64,000 bases of DNA from Bacteroidota bacterium (lineage in GTDB: Bacteria; Bacteroidota; Bacteroidia; Cytophagales; Cyclobacteriaceae), in NCBI GenBank assembly GCA_016191555.1, contig JACPVX010000067.1, positions 120,674 through 184,673 of the forward strand, given 5' to 3'. The translations under genes were made by a program, and so were the position numbers. This document shows, piece by piece, positions 54,976 through 63,957 of the stretch. A model generated the notes under the pieces. It did not search any database and was not told where the DNA came from. It saw only the letters and a program-made list of their open reading frames with translations. Position 1 is the stretch's first letter, and every line of letters starts with the position of its first letter.

Positions 54976-56433
54976 CTATTTTGATTCTGAATTGGTTGTT
55001 GTTATGAGTCTGCCATAAGCCTTATCGAGGTCGACTTTTGCAATCATCGCATCGAAAAGTGCGGAGTAGTAATTAGTTTGAGCTGTACGTAAACTATTTT
55101 CAGCATCAACTACTTCCAGATTTGATCCTACACCTTGCTCATATTTTACCTTCGTGATTCGTGCCACGTTGCTGGCTAAATCCATATTCTCTTTCTGAGA
55201 CGCTAACGAGGTCAATGCATTTTCAAAGTTTGTAGCTGCTTGTTTCGTTTCCAAATCCACTCCTTGCTTTAAGCTTTTAAATCCATTCTCCACTTTGCGG
55301 AGCGTTAACTTTTCTTGTTGAATTTTATAATGCCTTTGGAAACCCGAAAAGATGGGTATATTCATCGATACGCCAAATTGCGAATAGTTATACCATTTAT
55401 CCGGACCAAGTGCTCCTGCATCGGGTATAGAAGTGTTGGTGGAGAATAAGCCTGATATATCATTTGACTGAGTGAAATACCCCAGATTTGCAGAAGCAGA
55501 AATAGTTGGCAGCGCCCCTGCATACTGATTTTTAATATTCAATTTCTGTAGTCGTTGATTTGCTTCTAATACTTTATAATCAGGTCTCAACTTGTAATCC
55601 CAACCTTCTTGATAGTTTTTCAGATCAGCTTCAACCTTTACATCTTCGATTTTACCAATTACTTCAATTGGTTGATCCAGTGGATAGTTCATCTGAAATT
55701 TCAAAAGATCAAAGCTTAGATTGTTTAACTTGAGAAACTTCTCTCTCTCCGCCTTAAGATTATTATAAGTTACTCGGATACGATCTACATCGATACTTTC
55801 AGCAAAACCATTCTTGTTGAGAGCAATTGTATTCTTTAAAAGCGAGTCAACCCTAGCTAAGTTGTTGTCAAACAGTTTGGCTCTTTCTCTAGAAATCAGC
55901 ACCGAATAATAAGCCTTGGTAACCTGTTGGATAATTTGTTCCCTTGTCTGATTTGCAGTTTTGAAGGATAGATCCTTATAGGCATTGGACGCTTGCAGTC
56001 CTACTAAGTAACTACCACTAAAAATCAATTGATTAATGTTTATTCCTGCATCTCCACTGGATTTCAATTGAAACGGGCTTTGTGCTGCTAAAATATCTCC
56101 ATCATTTGCTCCAGGGGTTACAGGAAAAAAACTGAATGAACCAGGCGCGGTTGTATACCTTCCGAAAAATCTCCTCAATTGTTCGTTATGCTGAAGGCTC
56201 ACATTACCACTAACCTGTGGAAGCCCTAATCCCACAGTTTCCCTAACTTTAGCTGAAGCAATTTGCTGATCCAGAATAGCATTTTGCGCTGCAACAGAAT
56301 TGGTTACTGCATATTCAATACACTGCTCTAATGTAAACGCCTGTGGCGCTGGTGTTGGCTCTTGTTGTGCATAGCTTGCCCTTGCCAACAGCAAGGCAGC
56401 TAGAAAAATAGATAGTTTATAAAATGGACTCAT
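54976..56433 (-). CDS. TolC-family outer-membrane efflux channel
   Basis: 485 residues from ATG 56433 (MSPFYKLSIFLAALLLARASYAQ signal peptide). Longer frames up to 56601 lie inside the TetR gene and are shadows. The body has the two OEP repeats: ALTLEQCIEYA-type N-terminal helix, long alternating helices, and the duplicated motif near the end (VKYEQGVGSNLEVVDAENSLRTAQ). It forms the trimeric exit duct. Its start overlaps the TetR stop by 17 bases, so the regulator and channel are translated in one operon. Confidence 0.9.
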   Translation of the reverse strand: MSPFYKLSIFLAALLLARASYAQQEPTPAPQAFTLEQCIEYAVTNSVAAQNAILDQQIASAKVRETVGLGLPQVSGNVSLQHNEQLRRFFGRYTTAPGSFSFFPVTPGANDGDILAAQSPFQLKSSGDAGININQLIFSGSYLVGLQASNAYKDLSFKTANQTREQIIQQVTKAYYSVLISRERAKLFDNNLARVDSLLKNTIALNKNGFAESIDVDRIRVTYNNLKAEREKFLKLNNLSFDLLKFQMNYPLDQPIEVIGKIEDVKVEADLKNYQEGWDYKLRPDYKVLEANQRLQKLNIKNQYAGALPTISASANLGYFTQSNDISGLFSTNTSIPDAGALGPDKWYNYSQFGVSMNIPIFSGFQRHYKIQQEKLTLRKVENGFKSLKQGVDLETKQAATNFENALTSLASQKENMDLASNVARITKVKYEQGVGSNLEVVDAENSLRTAQTNYYSALFDAMIAKVDLDKAYGRLITTTNSESK

Positions 56434-57082
56434 GCTTGGTTGTTTTATTGGATGGTTTATTAGGTTGATCTGAATGGTCTTTATATTTCTGATACAATTT
56501 TCTGCCCTTGTCGGTGCAGAGGCCATAGACAAAGTGATCGAAGAATTGCGATTGCACTTCCGCCAAATTGAATTTCTCTTTCGGGAAGATGCGCTCATCA
56601 AAAGCGGATTCTATTAATATCAGTCGGCTGAGCGCAAGTACTTCGGGATGAATATCTTCGCGGAAATAACCTTCGCTGATTCCCTGATTTAAATTGCGAA
56701 CAATGGAACTCATGATGCTTTCACTTTTGTGATGTTGCCAAAGTGCCCAAGCTTTCGGATGAAATTTTTGTAAATCGTAGAGCAATGAAGGATTCATTTG
56801 CTCCATATCACATCGCAAACGGACTGAAATCTTATTCAACTCGTCAATGGAGTTTTCAGATTCGCGTTCAATTTGCTCGTATTCCTGAATATCGCGCTTC
56901 ATGTGTTCTTGCGACATTACAGTGACCAATTCATCTTTATCTGCAAAGTGCTGGTACAGCGTTTTCTTTGATACAGATAAGTGCCTGGCGATGTCATCCA
57001 TCGAAACACTGCGTATTCCATATTTCATGAATAGCGCCTCCGAACCGGCCAAAATTTTGTCTTTTACTTCGTTGTCTTCCAT
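56417..57082 (-). CDS. TetR-family repressor of the efflux operon
   Basis: About 221 residues from ATG 57082 (MEDNEVKDKILAGSEALFMKYGIRSVSMDDIARHLSVSKKTLYQHFADKDEL). The N-terminal helix-turn-helix (DDIARHLSVSKKTLYQHF) is typical TetR; the rest is the ligand-binding helical domain. An in-frame ATG at 57175 would add 31 residues, but the operator-like repeats lie there, so the later start is preferred. It probably represses this operon and is relieved by a pump substrate (inference). Confidence 0.87.
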   Translation of the reverse strand: MEDNEVKDKILAGSEALFMKYGIRSVSMDDIARHLSVSKKTLYQHFADKDELVTVMSQEHMKRDIQEYEQIERESENSIDELNKISVRLRCDMEQMNPSLLYDLQKFHPKAWALWQHHKSESIMSSIVRNLNQGISEGYFREDIHPEVLALSRLILIESAFDERIFPKEKFNLAEVQSQFFDHFVYGLCTDKGRKLYQKYKDHSDQPNKPSNKTTKHESIL

Positions 57083-57091
57083 AATGGGGCG

Positions 57092-57143
57092 CGAAACTAT
57101 GGAAACCTTTTGTATTACCAAAGTTTCCACGGTTTCTTGAAAC
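57092..57143 (-). promoter_or_regulatory. Operator-like inverted repeats upstream of tetR
   Basis: A 6-base inverted repeat GGAAAC (57101-57106) / GTTTCC (57123-57128) with 16 bases between, next to a 12-base near-palindrome GTTTCTTGAAAC (57132-57143). GAAAC occurs again at 57093-57097. Repeated GAAAC/GTTTC half-sites directly before the regulator's start suggest autoregulation by the TetR protein. Confidence 0.5.
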
Positions 57144-57209
57144 GCCCCTTTTTGATTAAGGTTGGCCTTTTTCAAAATTATTTTTGGCTGAAAACCCTAA
57201 AAAACGAGA

Positions 57210-57551
57210 TCAACCGTTTGCGTTGGTGTCTGTTTGGCTGGGAGCACGGTAACACCACTTATCCTTCATTTTTTGTTTGAATCTCTCCTTTTCTTCGGGG
57301 GACATCGTATGCCATTTCTCTTTCCAATAGCCGCGCCACTTATTATTATGGCTATGACCACCTTTTCCAAAACCTGAAAAGAAAATCTTACTTAATACTA
57401 ATAGTCCTAATGTTTGCCAAAAATCTATTACCGGGCCTTCAAACAAACTCGGCACCAGCCAATTCCACAAATACATCGTTACCAGTGTAAAGGCCGAAAC
57501 CGCTAACACGCCCAACCCCACCATCGCCCCAATCCACAATCCTTTTTTCAT
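57210..57551 (-). CDS. Small membrane protein next to an ECF sigma factor
   Basis: 113 residues with two hydrophobic segments (GLWIGAMVGLGVLAVSAFTLVTMYLW and FWQTLGLLVLSKIFF). A glycine-rich linker (FSGFGKGGHSHNN) follows, then a basic, tryptophan-rich tail (WRGYWKEKW) with MSPEEKERFKQKMKDKW, a pattern known from periplasmic stress proteins and other small Bacteroidota proteins. No named family is certain. Its position 48 bases behind the sigma gene, same strand, suggests it could be part of that regulatory unit, perhaps as an anti-sigma factor or a target, but this is speculative. Confidence 0.65.
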   Translation of the reverse strand: MKKGLWIGAMVGLGVLAVSAFTLVTMYLWNWLVPSLFEGPVIDFWQTLGLLVLSKIFFSGFGKGGHSHNNKWRGYWKEKWHTMSPEEKERFKQKMKDKWCYRAPSQTDTNANG

Positions 57552-57599
57552 AACTCTTTCATTTTTTTCTAACTATTCTTAAAATACTATTCCCGGGCT

Positions 57600-58163
57600 T
57601 TATCCAATTGTATCATCATAAAACCGCTGTAATCGCTTACGCAGGGCCAGTATGGCATAGCGCTTTCGCGAAAGCAAAGTGTTGATGGATACTCCGGTTG
57701 CTTCTGAAATCTCTCGAAATCCTTTTTCTTCAATTTCATTTTGAATGAAGATCTCACGCTGGTCTGCCGGCAATTCGGCCAGTGCTTCCGTAATTTCATC
57801 CCAAATGGCTTCGCGGAGAAGTGTTGCTTCCGGAGTGTTATCGAGATCGGGAAGGATGTCTTGCAACGTAAGTGGTGCATCATCGTCCTTGCCGGAAATC
57901 AATTCAAAATCCGTCTGCTGCGGGCGCACTGCATCTCTGCGATAGCGGTCAATGATTTTGTTGCGCGCTACGCTATACAGCCATGAGGTGACCCGATCCA
58001 GCGACTCAATGGTATCGAAGCCCGAAACAAATTGAAAGAACACATCCTGAAGGATATCCTCCGCCTCCTCCACCGATGACACTCTGCTACGGATAAATCC
58101 AAGCAGTTTGTCTTTCTCCTTCAGAAATGTGTTTTCTTTAATTTGCTGCATCGCCAAGTCCAT
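57600..58163 (-). CDS. ECF-type RNA polymerase sigma factor
   Basis: 187 residues with sigma region 2 (DKLLGFIRSRVSSVEEAEDILQDVFFQFVSGFDTIESLDRVTSWLYSVARNKIIDRYRR, about 18-77) and region 4 (ALAELPADQREIFIQNEIEEKGFREISEATGVSINTLLSRKRYAILALRKRL). The linker is normal for ECF factors. It redirects RNA polymerase to a specialised regulon. No classical anti-sigma gene is next to it, though the small membrane protein downstream may be its partner. The start at ATG 58163 is not certain within a few codons. Confidence 0.9.
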   Translation of the reverse strand: MDLAMQQIKENTFLKEKDKLLGFIRSRVSSVEEAEDILQDVFFQFVSGFDTIESLDRVTSWLYSVARNKIIDRYRRDAVRPQQTDFELISGKDDDAPLTLQDILPDLDNTPEATLLREAIWDEITEALAELPADQREIFIQNEIEEKGFREISEATGVSINTLLSRKRYAILALRKRLQRFYDDTIG

Positions 58164-58298
58164 TGCCCACGCTCAATTTTCATCATAGACGGTGGGCTTG
58201 TGTAAATTATTTTACAAAAGTGAGGAAAAGATTGAATACAACTCCTCGATTGTGTTGGCTACCTTTGCGAATGCACATGAATTGTTAATCTCCTTCGT

Positions 58299-59102
58299 TT
58301 GAAATCAGTTATTATTTCTTTTTCAGGATCTTCACTTTTCTACTTCAAAACGGGAGTGGGTCAAAAGAATTTAATTCTCTTTCACGGATTCGGACAAGAT
58401 CATCGGGTATTTCGAAACTGGGTGTCTACTCTACAAGATGAATACACCTGCTATGCATTTGATCTTTACTTTCATGGTTCCAGCACATGGCCTGGCAGAG
58501 ATGCATTGGAAAAAGAAGCATGGCAAAAAATCATGCATCAATTTCTAACGCAAGAAGGCATTACAGAATTTGCCATGGCCGGATTTAGCATGGGTGGAAA
58601 ATTTGCATTAGCCACCTATGAATCTTTTCATCACCAAATAACCGATTTCATATTACTTGCTCCCGATGGAATCAAAACCAGTTTCTGGTACAGTCTGGCT
58701 ACGTATCCTATCGCGATTCGAGCAGTATTCAAAAGTATCATCCTTCATCCTAATCGGTTGTACCGCCTCACCAAAGTGCTTCGGCTAATGCGATTGATGG
58801 ATGCCGGTTTGCTACGCTTTGCTGAATCACAAATGAATACGGAAGAGAAAAGAAGAAGAGTGTATTACTCTTGGGTGTATTTCCGGCATCTAACGTTTAA
58901 TCAAAATCAACTGGCTCAATTACTCAACAAAAACAAGATCCACTTCTGTTTAGTCACCGGCAAACACGACAAAGTGATAACCTCTCAGAACATGGCCGGG
59001 TTCTTAAAGAAAATAGAACGGAAGATTGCTATCGAAATCAACTCGGGCCACAACGACCTTATTGACCAAATTGATCCGAGGAAGTTATTACTTAGAAACT
59101 AA
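58299..59102 (+). CDS. Alpha/beta hydrolase
   Basis: 267 residues. Oxyanion region NLILFHGFGQDHRVF, nucleophile elbow GFSMGG with Ser97, aspartate in TGKHDKV and histidine in NSGHNDL near the end form a plausible triad. The start codon is TTG (58299): no earlier ATG follows the TGA at 58278, and later ones would remove the core. The family is too broad to name a substrate; a lipase/esterase or methyl-ester hydrolase is possible. Convergent with the barrel-like gene (11-base overlap). Confidence 0.82.
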   Translation: MKSVIISFSGSSLFYFKTGVGQKNLILFHGFGQDHRVFRNWVSTLQDEYTCYAFDLYFHGSSTWPGRDALEKEAWQKIMHQFLTQEGITEFAMAGFSMGGKFALATYESFHHQITDFILLAPDGIKTSFWYSLATYPIAIRAVFKSIILHPNRLYRLTKVLRLMRLMDAGLLRFAESQMNTEEKRRRVYYSWVYFRHLTFNQNQLAQLLNKNKIHFCLVTGKHDKVITSQNMAGFLKKIERKIAIEINSGHNDLIDQIDPRKLLLRN

Positions 59103-59919
59103 AATGATAGCCAACGCTAAAAGTTACAGGCAATGGTTTCTGTAAACCTGAAATGCCCGGGTTACTGTTGAGTGCATTAAAATCAGTGTCAAACTCGCTA
59201 GGGCGAAAAGGCAAAATCAAACCGAAATGCCAATAATTTTTCGGGTCTCGGTAACTTTTGCTGATTATTCCCGCACCGATGGAAACACCATTATAAATCT
59301 TATCATATTGAGAGGCACCAGTAATCTTAATAGCCGCATTGTATCCGTACATTACACTAAATGTCGGCACTACTTTGTTCTCAGGCTTTATTCGCGCCAT
59401 GACTCCAAAGTTATAACCAATACCAGCAAAGATGTAACCCACTGATCCAAAAATGCCAAGATGTTGATCCGGTAACAACGTGAAGCGTGCACCAATTCCT
59501 CCATAGTCTTGTCCAAAACCAACACCAAAACTGCCAGACGGCAGATCTTCCTTTTCTTCGTTTTTCTGTGGTTGTGAAGGTAACGGTTGTGAAGTTGAAG
59601 ACGACTGTTTATTAACCGTACTTTCCACTACCGCGACTGGCTTTCGATCTAGTTTTTTATTGCCTTCATAAACGATGACACCACCCGCTACCAATTTATC
59701 TACCAGTTGCGATTTCGCTGCCACATCATTGGCTGTCTGAAAACGAACCGAATAGATTTCTGTCAATCCAAACGTTCCTGCCTTTGTAAATACATTGTTT
59801 TCAGCGATTGAAATCAACTCCGTTTTCACCTTTACGCTGTCGCGTAAAACAATGATGGCGTCTTGTGAAACAGCATGCTGGCAAACAGCCAGAAACAACA
59901 AACAGTAAATCAGCCTCAT
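59092..59919 (-). CDS. Putative outer-membrane beta-barrel protein
   Basis: 275 residues: signal peptide (MRLIYCLLFLAVCQHAVSQ), a strand-rich N-terminal part, a disordered Ser/Pro/Gln linker (about 100-125) and a C-terminal region with alternating hydrophobic strands (GSFGVGFGQDYGGIGARFTLL, HLGIFGSVGYIFAGIGYNFGVMARIKP). It ends in a terminal phenylalanine (SVGYHFSF), the outer-membrane sorting signal type. A small barrel of about eight strands is likely. No enzyme signature is seen and the function is unknown. Confidence 0.75.
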   Translation of the reverse strand: MRLIYCLLFLAVCQHAVSQDAIIVLRDSVKVKTELISIAENNVFTKAGTFGLTEIYSVRFQTANDVAAKSQLVDKLVAGGVIVYEGNKKLDRKPVAVVESTVNKQSSSTSQPLPSQPQKNEEKEDLPSGSFGVGFGQDYGGIGARFTLLPDQHLGIFGSVGYIFAGIGYNFGVMARIKPENKVVPTFSVMYGYNAAIKITGASQYDKIYNGVSIGAGIISKSYRDPKNYWHFGLILPFRPSEFDTDFNALNSNPGISGLQKPLPVTFSVGYHFSF

Positions 59920-60022
59920 AATAAACGATTTAAGAATGCTCTATTAAATTCGAATGGCAATATTCAAAATAATAGCCTCAGTTTTAATAATTCCTATTAA
60001 TTTTGGGCTTACGTGAGATAAA

Positions 60023-63000
60023 ATGATCGCTTTCTTTCGCTCCGAAGCCAACGTCCTCTTTGCCGTAGGCCACAAAAAACCCTTTTCTACTGCTGATTTC
60101 GAAAAACTGATCTGGCTATTTGGTGGTGCCAAACCGCTTGCGGATAAAGCCTTAACGGGAAAATTCATCGGACCACGCAAAGAAATGATCACCCCATGGA
60201 GTACCAACGCGGTAGAGATTACTCAAACGATGGGATTATCGGATATTGAACGCATCGAAGAGTTTTTTGAATCTGCACAAGCAACTCCCACTTACGACCG
60301 GATGTTGCAACACTTATACGAATCGCTTGATCAGGATGTCTTCACGATTCACCACACGCCCGAACCGGTGTTGGAAATAACCGACATTAAAAAATACAGC
60401 GATGAAGAAGGACTTGCTTTAAGCGATGAAGAAATTGAATATCTAAAAGATGTTAGCGTACAATTAGGTCGCGCACTAACTGATAGCGAGTTGTTTGGTT
60501 TCTCACAGGTAAACTCCGAACACTGTCGCCATAAAATATTCAATGGCACTTTTATCATTGATGGTGAAGAGAAAAAATCAACACTCTTTCAACTGATCAA
60601 AAAAACATCGAAAGAAAATCCCAACTACATTGTTTCGGCTTACAAAGACAACGTAGCTTTTATCAAAGGGCCACGCATTGAACAATTTGCACCTACACGA
60701 CAGGATGTTCCCGATTTCTTTGCTGTCACTGATTATAACTCAGTCATTTCACTGAAGGCGGAAACACACAACTTCCCCACCACGGTTGAACCATTCAACG
60801 GAGCAGCTACCGGATCGGGTGGCGAAATTCGTGATCGACTGGCCGGAGGAAAAGGTTCGTTGCCCTTGGCGGGAACAGCCGTGTACATGACCTCTTACTC
60901 GCGTCTCGAAAGCAATCGTGATTGGGAAAAGAACATTGAACCCCGCGCCTGGTTGTATCAAACGCCTGCCGAAATATTAATCAAGGCTTCCGATGGAGCC
61001 AGCGACTTCGGCAATAAGTTTGGTCAACCGCTCATCTGCGGAAGCTTGCTCACCTTTGAACACATTGAGAATGCGAAGAAGTTTGGTTACGACAAAGTAA
61101 TCATGCAAGCCGGAGGCATCGGCTTTGGCAAAGAGAAAGATTCGAAAAAAGAAGAACTGAAAGCCGGTGATCAGATTGTGATGATGGGTGGCGACAACTA
61201 CCGCATCGGAATGGGCGGTGCCGCAGTATCATCCGTCACTACCGGACAATTTGCAAACGCCTTAGAGCTTAATGCTATTCAGCGCTCGAATCCAGAAATG
61301 CAAAAGCGTGTGATGAATGCCATTCGCGCGATGGTAGAATCGGATCAAAACCCAATTGTATCGATTCACGATCACGGAGCCGGAGGTCACTTAAATTGTT
61401 TCTCCGAATTATTGGAAGCAACCGGGGGCACGATTGAAATCGACAAGATTCCGGTAGGAGATCCTACGCTATCTTCCAAAGAAATCATCAGCAACGAATC
61501 GCAGGAACGCATGGGTGTGGCGATTCAGAAAAAAGATGTGGAAATACTGAAGCGTGTCTCTGAAAGAGAGCGCGCACCGATGTATATAGTCGGTGAAGCT
61601 ACCGGTGATCATCAACTGAAATTTACGCGCGCCAATCATTCCATTCATCCGGTGGACTTGAAGATGAATCATTTGTTTGGCTCATCGCCCAAAACCATTC
61701 TTACCGATAAATCGAAAGCTTCTGCTTTTTCAGAAATACAATATCAACCATCACAACTTCATCATTACTTAGAGCAAGTATTACAACTCGAAGCGGTTGC
61801 TTGCAAAGACTGGTTGACCAATAAAGTAGACCGCTCTGTTTCCGGAAAGGTAGCGACTCAACAAACGTGTGGCGCATTGCAACTTCCGTTGAACAACGTC
61901 TCTGTCATGGCACTTGATTTCTTAAGTAACAAAGGCATTGCCACTTCCATTGGTCATGCTCCGGTAGCAGCGCTTGTCAATCCCGCTGACGGAAGTAAAC
62001 TGGCCATTGCTGAAGCGCTCACCAACTTAGTCTGGGCGCCTCTCACGCATGGCTTGAAAGGCATATCGCTGAGTGCGAACTGGATGTGGCCCGCAAAGAA
62101 CGAAGGAGAAAATGCAAGACTGTATCAAGCCGTAGAAGCCGTAAGCGATTTCGCTTGTGCACTGGGCATCAATATTCCTACGGGGAAAGATTCACTGTCG
62201 ATGACGCAGAAGTATCCGAAGGGGGAGGTAGTGTATGCACCGGGCACGGTTATTATTTCCGCTGTTGCGGAAGTGAATGATGTACGTAAAACAATCTCGC
62301 CTGCGCTGGAACCCGTTCAACAATCGAAGTTGATTTACATTGATTTTTCAAACGCTCCATTACAATTGGGTGGAAGCAGTTTAGGACAAGTGTTAAATCA
62401 ATTGGGAAGCACTGCCCCTACTGTAGGAAATGCCGATTATTTCAGTCGTGCGTTTAATGCCATTCAACGTTTGATTCATCAAAACTTAGTTTTAGCGGGA
62501 CATGATATTTCATCGGGAGGGTTGATTACCACATTGCTCGAAATGTGTTTCGCAACTCCGTCTGTTGGCTTGCAGATTGATTTGAAAAATCGAAAAGAAG
62601 ATGTGATTCACTTGTTGTTCAGTGAGAATCCCGGAGTGGTGATTCAGGTTTCGCAAACAGAGGAAGTAACCAAACAATTGCAAGAAGCGAACCTATCGTA
62701 TCAAGTTATTGGAGAGGTGACGAACACACGCACTATTCAGTTGCAAAGCCAGACTTCGAATCTTTCATTTGATATTGATGCATTACGCGAAAAGTGGTTT
62801 CACACTTCGTATTTGTTAGACAAAATTCAGCGGCCGAAAGGTCATGCGGAGAAGCGCAGACAAAATTATTCGAAGCAGTTGCTGTCATATACCTTTCAAC
62901 CGCAGTTCGATGGCACGTTTGCATCGTATGGTGTGAACCCGAAACGCAGAAATGCGTCCGGCATTAAGGCGGCAATCATTCGTGAGAAGGGTGTGAACGG

Positions 63001-63727
63001 TGACCGTGAGATGGCATACGCTTTGTATCTCGCAGGATTTGATGTGAAAGATGTTCATATGACGGATCTTGTGTCAGGTCGCGAGGATTTGAGTGGTGTA
63101 AACATGATTGTATTTGTAGGAGGCTTCTCGAATTCGGATGTATTAGGATCTGCTAAGGGTTGGGCCGGATCATTCCTGTATAATCCAAAGGCGAAAGCTG
63201 CATTGGACAACTTCTATGCGAGACCTGACACGTTAAGCTTGGGTGTATGCAATGGTTGTCAGTTAATGATGGAGTTGGGTTTGGTATATCGCGAGATTGC
63301 TATGAGCGAACACCCGAAGATGCATCACAATGGCTCGGGTAAATTCGAATCTACTTTCGTGAATGTTACAGTTCCTAAAAATAATTCGGTGATGCTTTAT
63401 TCGTATGAAGGAGCACAGCTGGGTGTATGGCTCGCGCATGGCGAGGGTATGTTTAAACTGAAAGACACTCCGCTTAACTATAAAGTCGCGGCTACATTTA
63501 CGTATCCGGAATATCCGGGTAATCCGAACGACAGTGATTTTGCAGTGGCTGCCTTACATTCAACTGATGGAAGACATTTGGCTATTATGCCACACATTGA
63601 AAGAAGTTTGTTTGCCTGGAACTGGCCTTACTATCCCACTGATCGTAAACAGAAAGACGAAGTTTCTCCCTGGTTTGAAGCTTTTGTTAATGCAAGAAAG
63701 TGGGTGGAAAAAGTAGCGGGTGTTTGA
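60023..63727 (+). CDS. purL: Phosphoribosylformylglycinamidine synthase, single-chain PurL
   Basis: 1234 residues, the large fused type: N-terminal domain, linker, two FGAM synthetase halves (HCRHKIFNG; KAETHNFPTTVEPFNGAATGSGGEIRD; IHDHGAGG; GKDSLSM) and the C-terminal glutamine amidotransferase with the nucleophile Cys1076 in LGVCNGCQLMMELG and HGEGMF. It catalyses the fourth step of purine synthesis, converting FGAR to FGAM with glutamine and ATP. The frame and all motifs are intact. A duplicated copy of its 3' end follows. Confidence 0.97.
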   Translation: MIAFFRSEANVLFAVGHKKPFSTADFEKLIWLFGGAKPLADKALTGKFIGPRKEMITPWSTNAVEITQTMGLSDIERIEEFFESAQATPTYDRMLQHLYESLDQDVFTIHHTPEPVLEITDIKKYSDEEGLALSDEEIEYLKDVSVQLGRALTDSELFGFSQVNSEHCRHKIFNGTFIIDGEEKKSTLFQLIKKTSKENPNYIVSAYKDNVAFIKGPRIEQFAPTRQDVPDFFAVTDYNSVISLKAETHNFPTTVEPFNGAATGSGGEIRDRLAGGKGSLPLAGTAVYMTSYSRLESNRDWEKNIEPRAWLYQTPAEILIKASDGASDFGNKFGQPLICGSLLTFEHIENAKKFGYDKVIMQAGGIGFGKEKDSKKEELKAGDQIVMMGGDNYRIGMGGAAVSSVTTGQFANALELNAIQRSNPEMQKRVMNAIRAMVESDQNPIVSIHDHGAGGHLNCFSELLEATGGTIEIDKIPVGDPTLSSKEIISNESQERMGVAIQKKDVEILKRVSERERAPMYIVGEATGDHQLKFTRANHSIHPVDLKMNHLFGSSPKTILTDKSKASAFSEIQYQPSQLHHYLEQVLQLEAVACKDWLTNKVDRSVSGKVATQQTCGALQLPLNNVSVMALDFLSNKGIATSIGHAPVAALVNPADGSKLAIAEALTNLVWAPLTHGLKGISLSANWMWPAKNEGENARLYQAVEAVSDFACALGINIPTGKDSLSMTQKYPKGEVVYAPGTVIISAVAEVNDVRKTISPALEPVQQSKLIYIDFSNAPLQLGGSSLGQVLNQLGSTAPTVGNADYFSRAFNAIQRLIHQNLVLAGHDISSGGLITTLLEMCFATPSVGLQIDLKNRKEDVIHLLFSENPGVVIQVSQTEEVTKQLQEANLSYQVIGEVTNTRTIQLQSQTSNLSFDIDALREKWFHTSYLLDKIQRPKGHAEKRRQNYSKQLLSYTFQPQFDGTFASYGVNPKRRNASGIKAAIIREKGVNGDREMAYALYLAGFDVKDVHMTDLVSGREDLSGVNMIVFVGGFSNSDVLGSAKGWAGSFLYNPKAKAALDNFYARPDTLSLGVCNGCQLMMELGLVYREIAMSEHPKMHHNGSGKFESTFVNVTVPKNNSVMLYSYEGAQLGVWLAHGEGMFKLKDTPLNYKVAATFTYPEYPGNPNDSDFAVAALHSTDGRHLAIMPHIERSLFAWNWPYYPTDRKQKDEVSPWFEAFVNARKWVEKVAGV

Positions 63728-63752
63728 TGTTATCAAAGTGGCTTGATCATAA

Positions 63753-63799
63753 AGGCGTCTGACCGCGATGTTGCTTGGATAATCAGCGGTCGGACGCCT
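63753..63799 (+). terminator. Hairpin after purL, possible terminator or repeat boundary
   Basis: A 14-base inverted repeat with one mismatch: AGGCGTCTGACCGC (63753-63766) / GCGGTCGGACGCCT (63786-63799), loop of 19. No T-run follows, so termination would not be a standard intrinsic one. The left arm lies inside the repeat copy and the right arm inside the spacer. Confidence 0.5.
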
Positions 63800-63803
63800 G
63801 AAT

Positions 63804-63957
63804 ACATTTGGCTATTATGCCACACATTGAAAGAAGTTTGTTTGCATGGAACTGGCCTTACTATCCGACTGATCGTAAACAGAAAGACGAAGTGTCTCCC
63901 TGGTTTGAAGCGTTTGTTAATGGGAGAAAGTGGGTGGAAAAAGTAGCGGGTGTTTGA
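63804..63957 (+). pseudogene. Second copy of the purL C-terminal end, fragment
   Basis: The fragment encodes about 50 residues matching the PurL C-terminus (MPHIERSLFAWNWPYYP ... KVAGV) up to a TGA at 63955-63957, without any start or upstream gene. Of five codon differences from the real tail, four are synonymous and one changes Ala to Gly. Confidence 0.85.

Noticed and set aside
56434..56601. Upstream extension of the TolC frame
   Set aside because: It overlaps the TetR coding region in another frame and precedes a clear signal peptide starting at 56433.
62086..62280. Other-frame ORFs within purL and within other large genes
   Set aside because: Shadows of real coding frames, without conserved motifs or sensible context.
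63753..63799. Integron attC-like site after purL
   Set aside because: The hairpin lacks the GTTRRRY / RYYYAAC core sites needed for attC.
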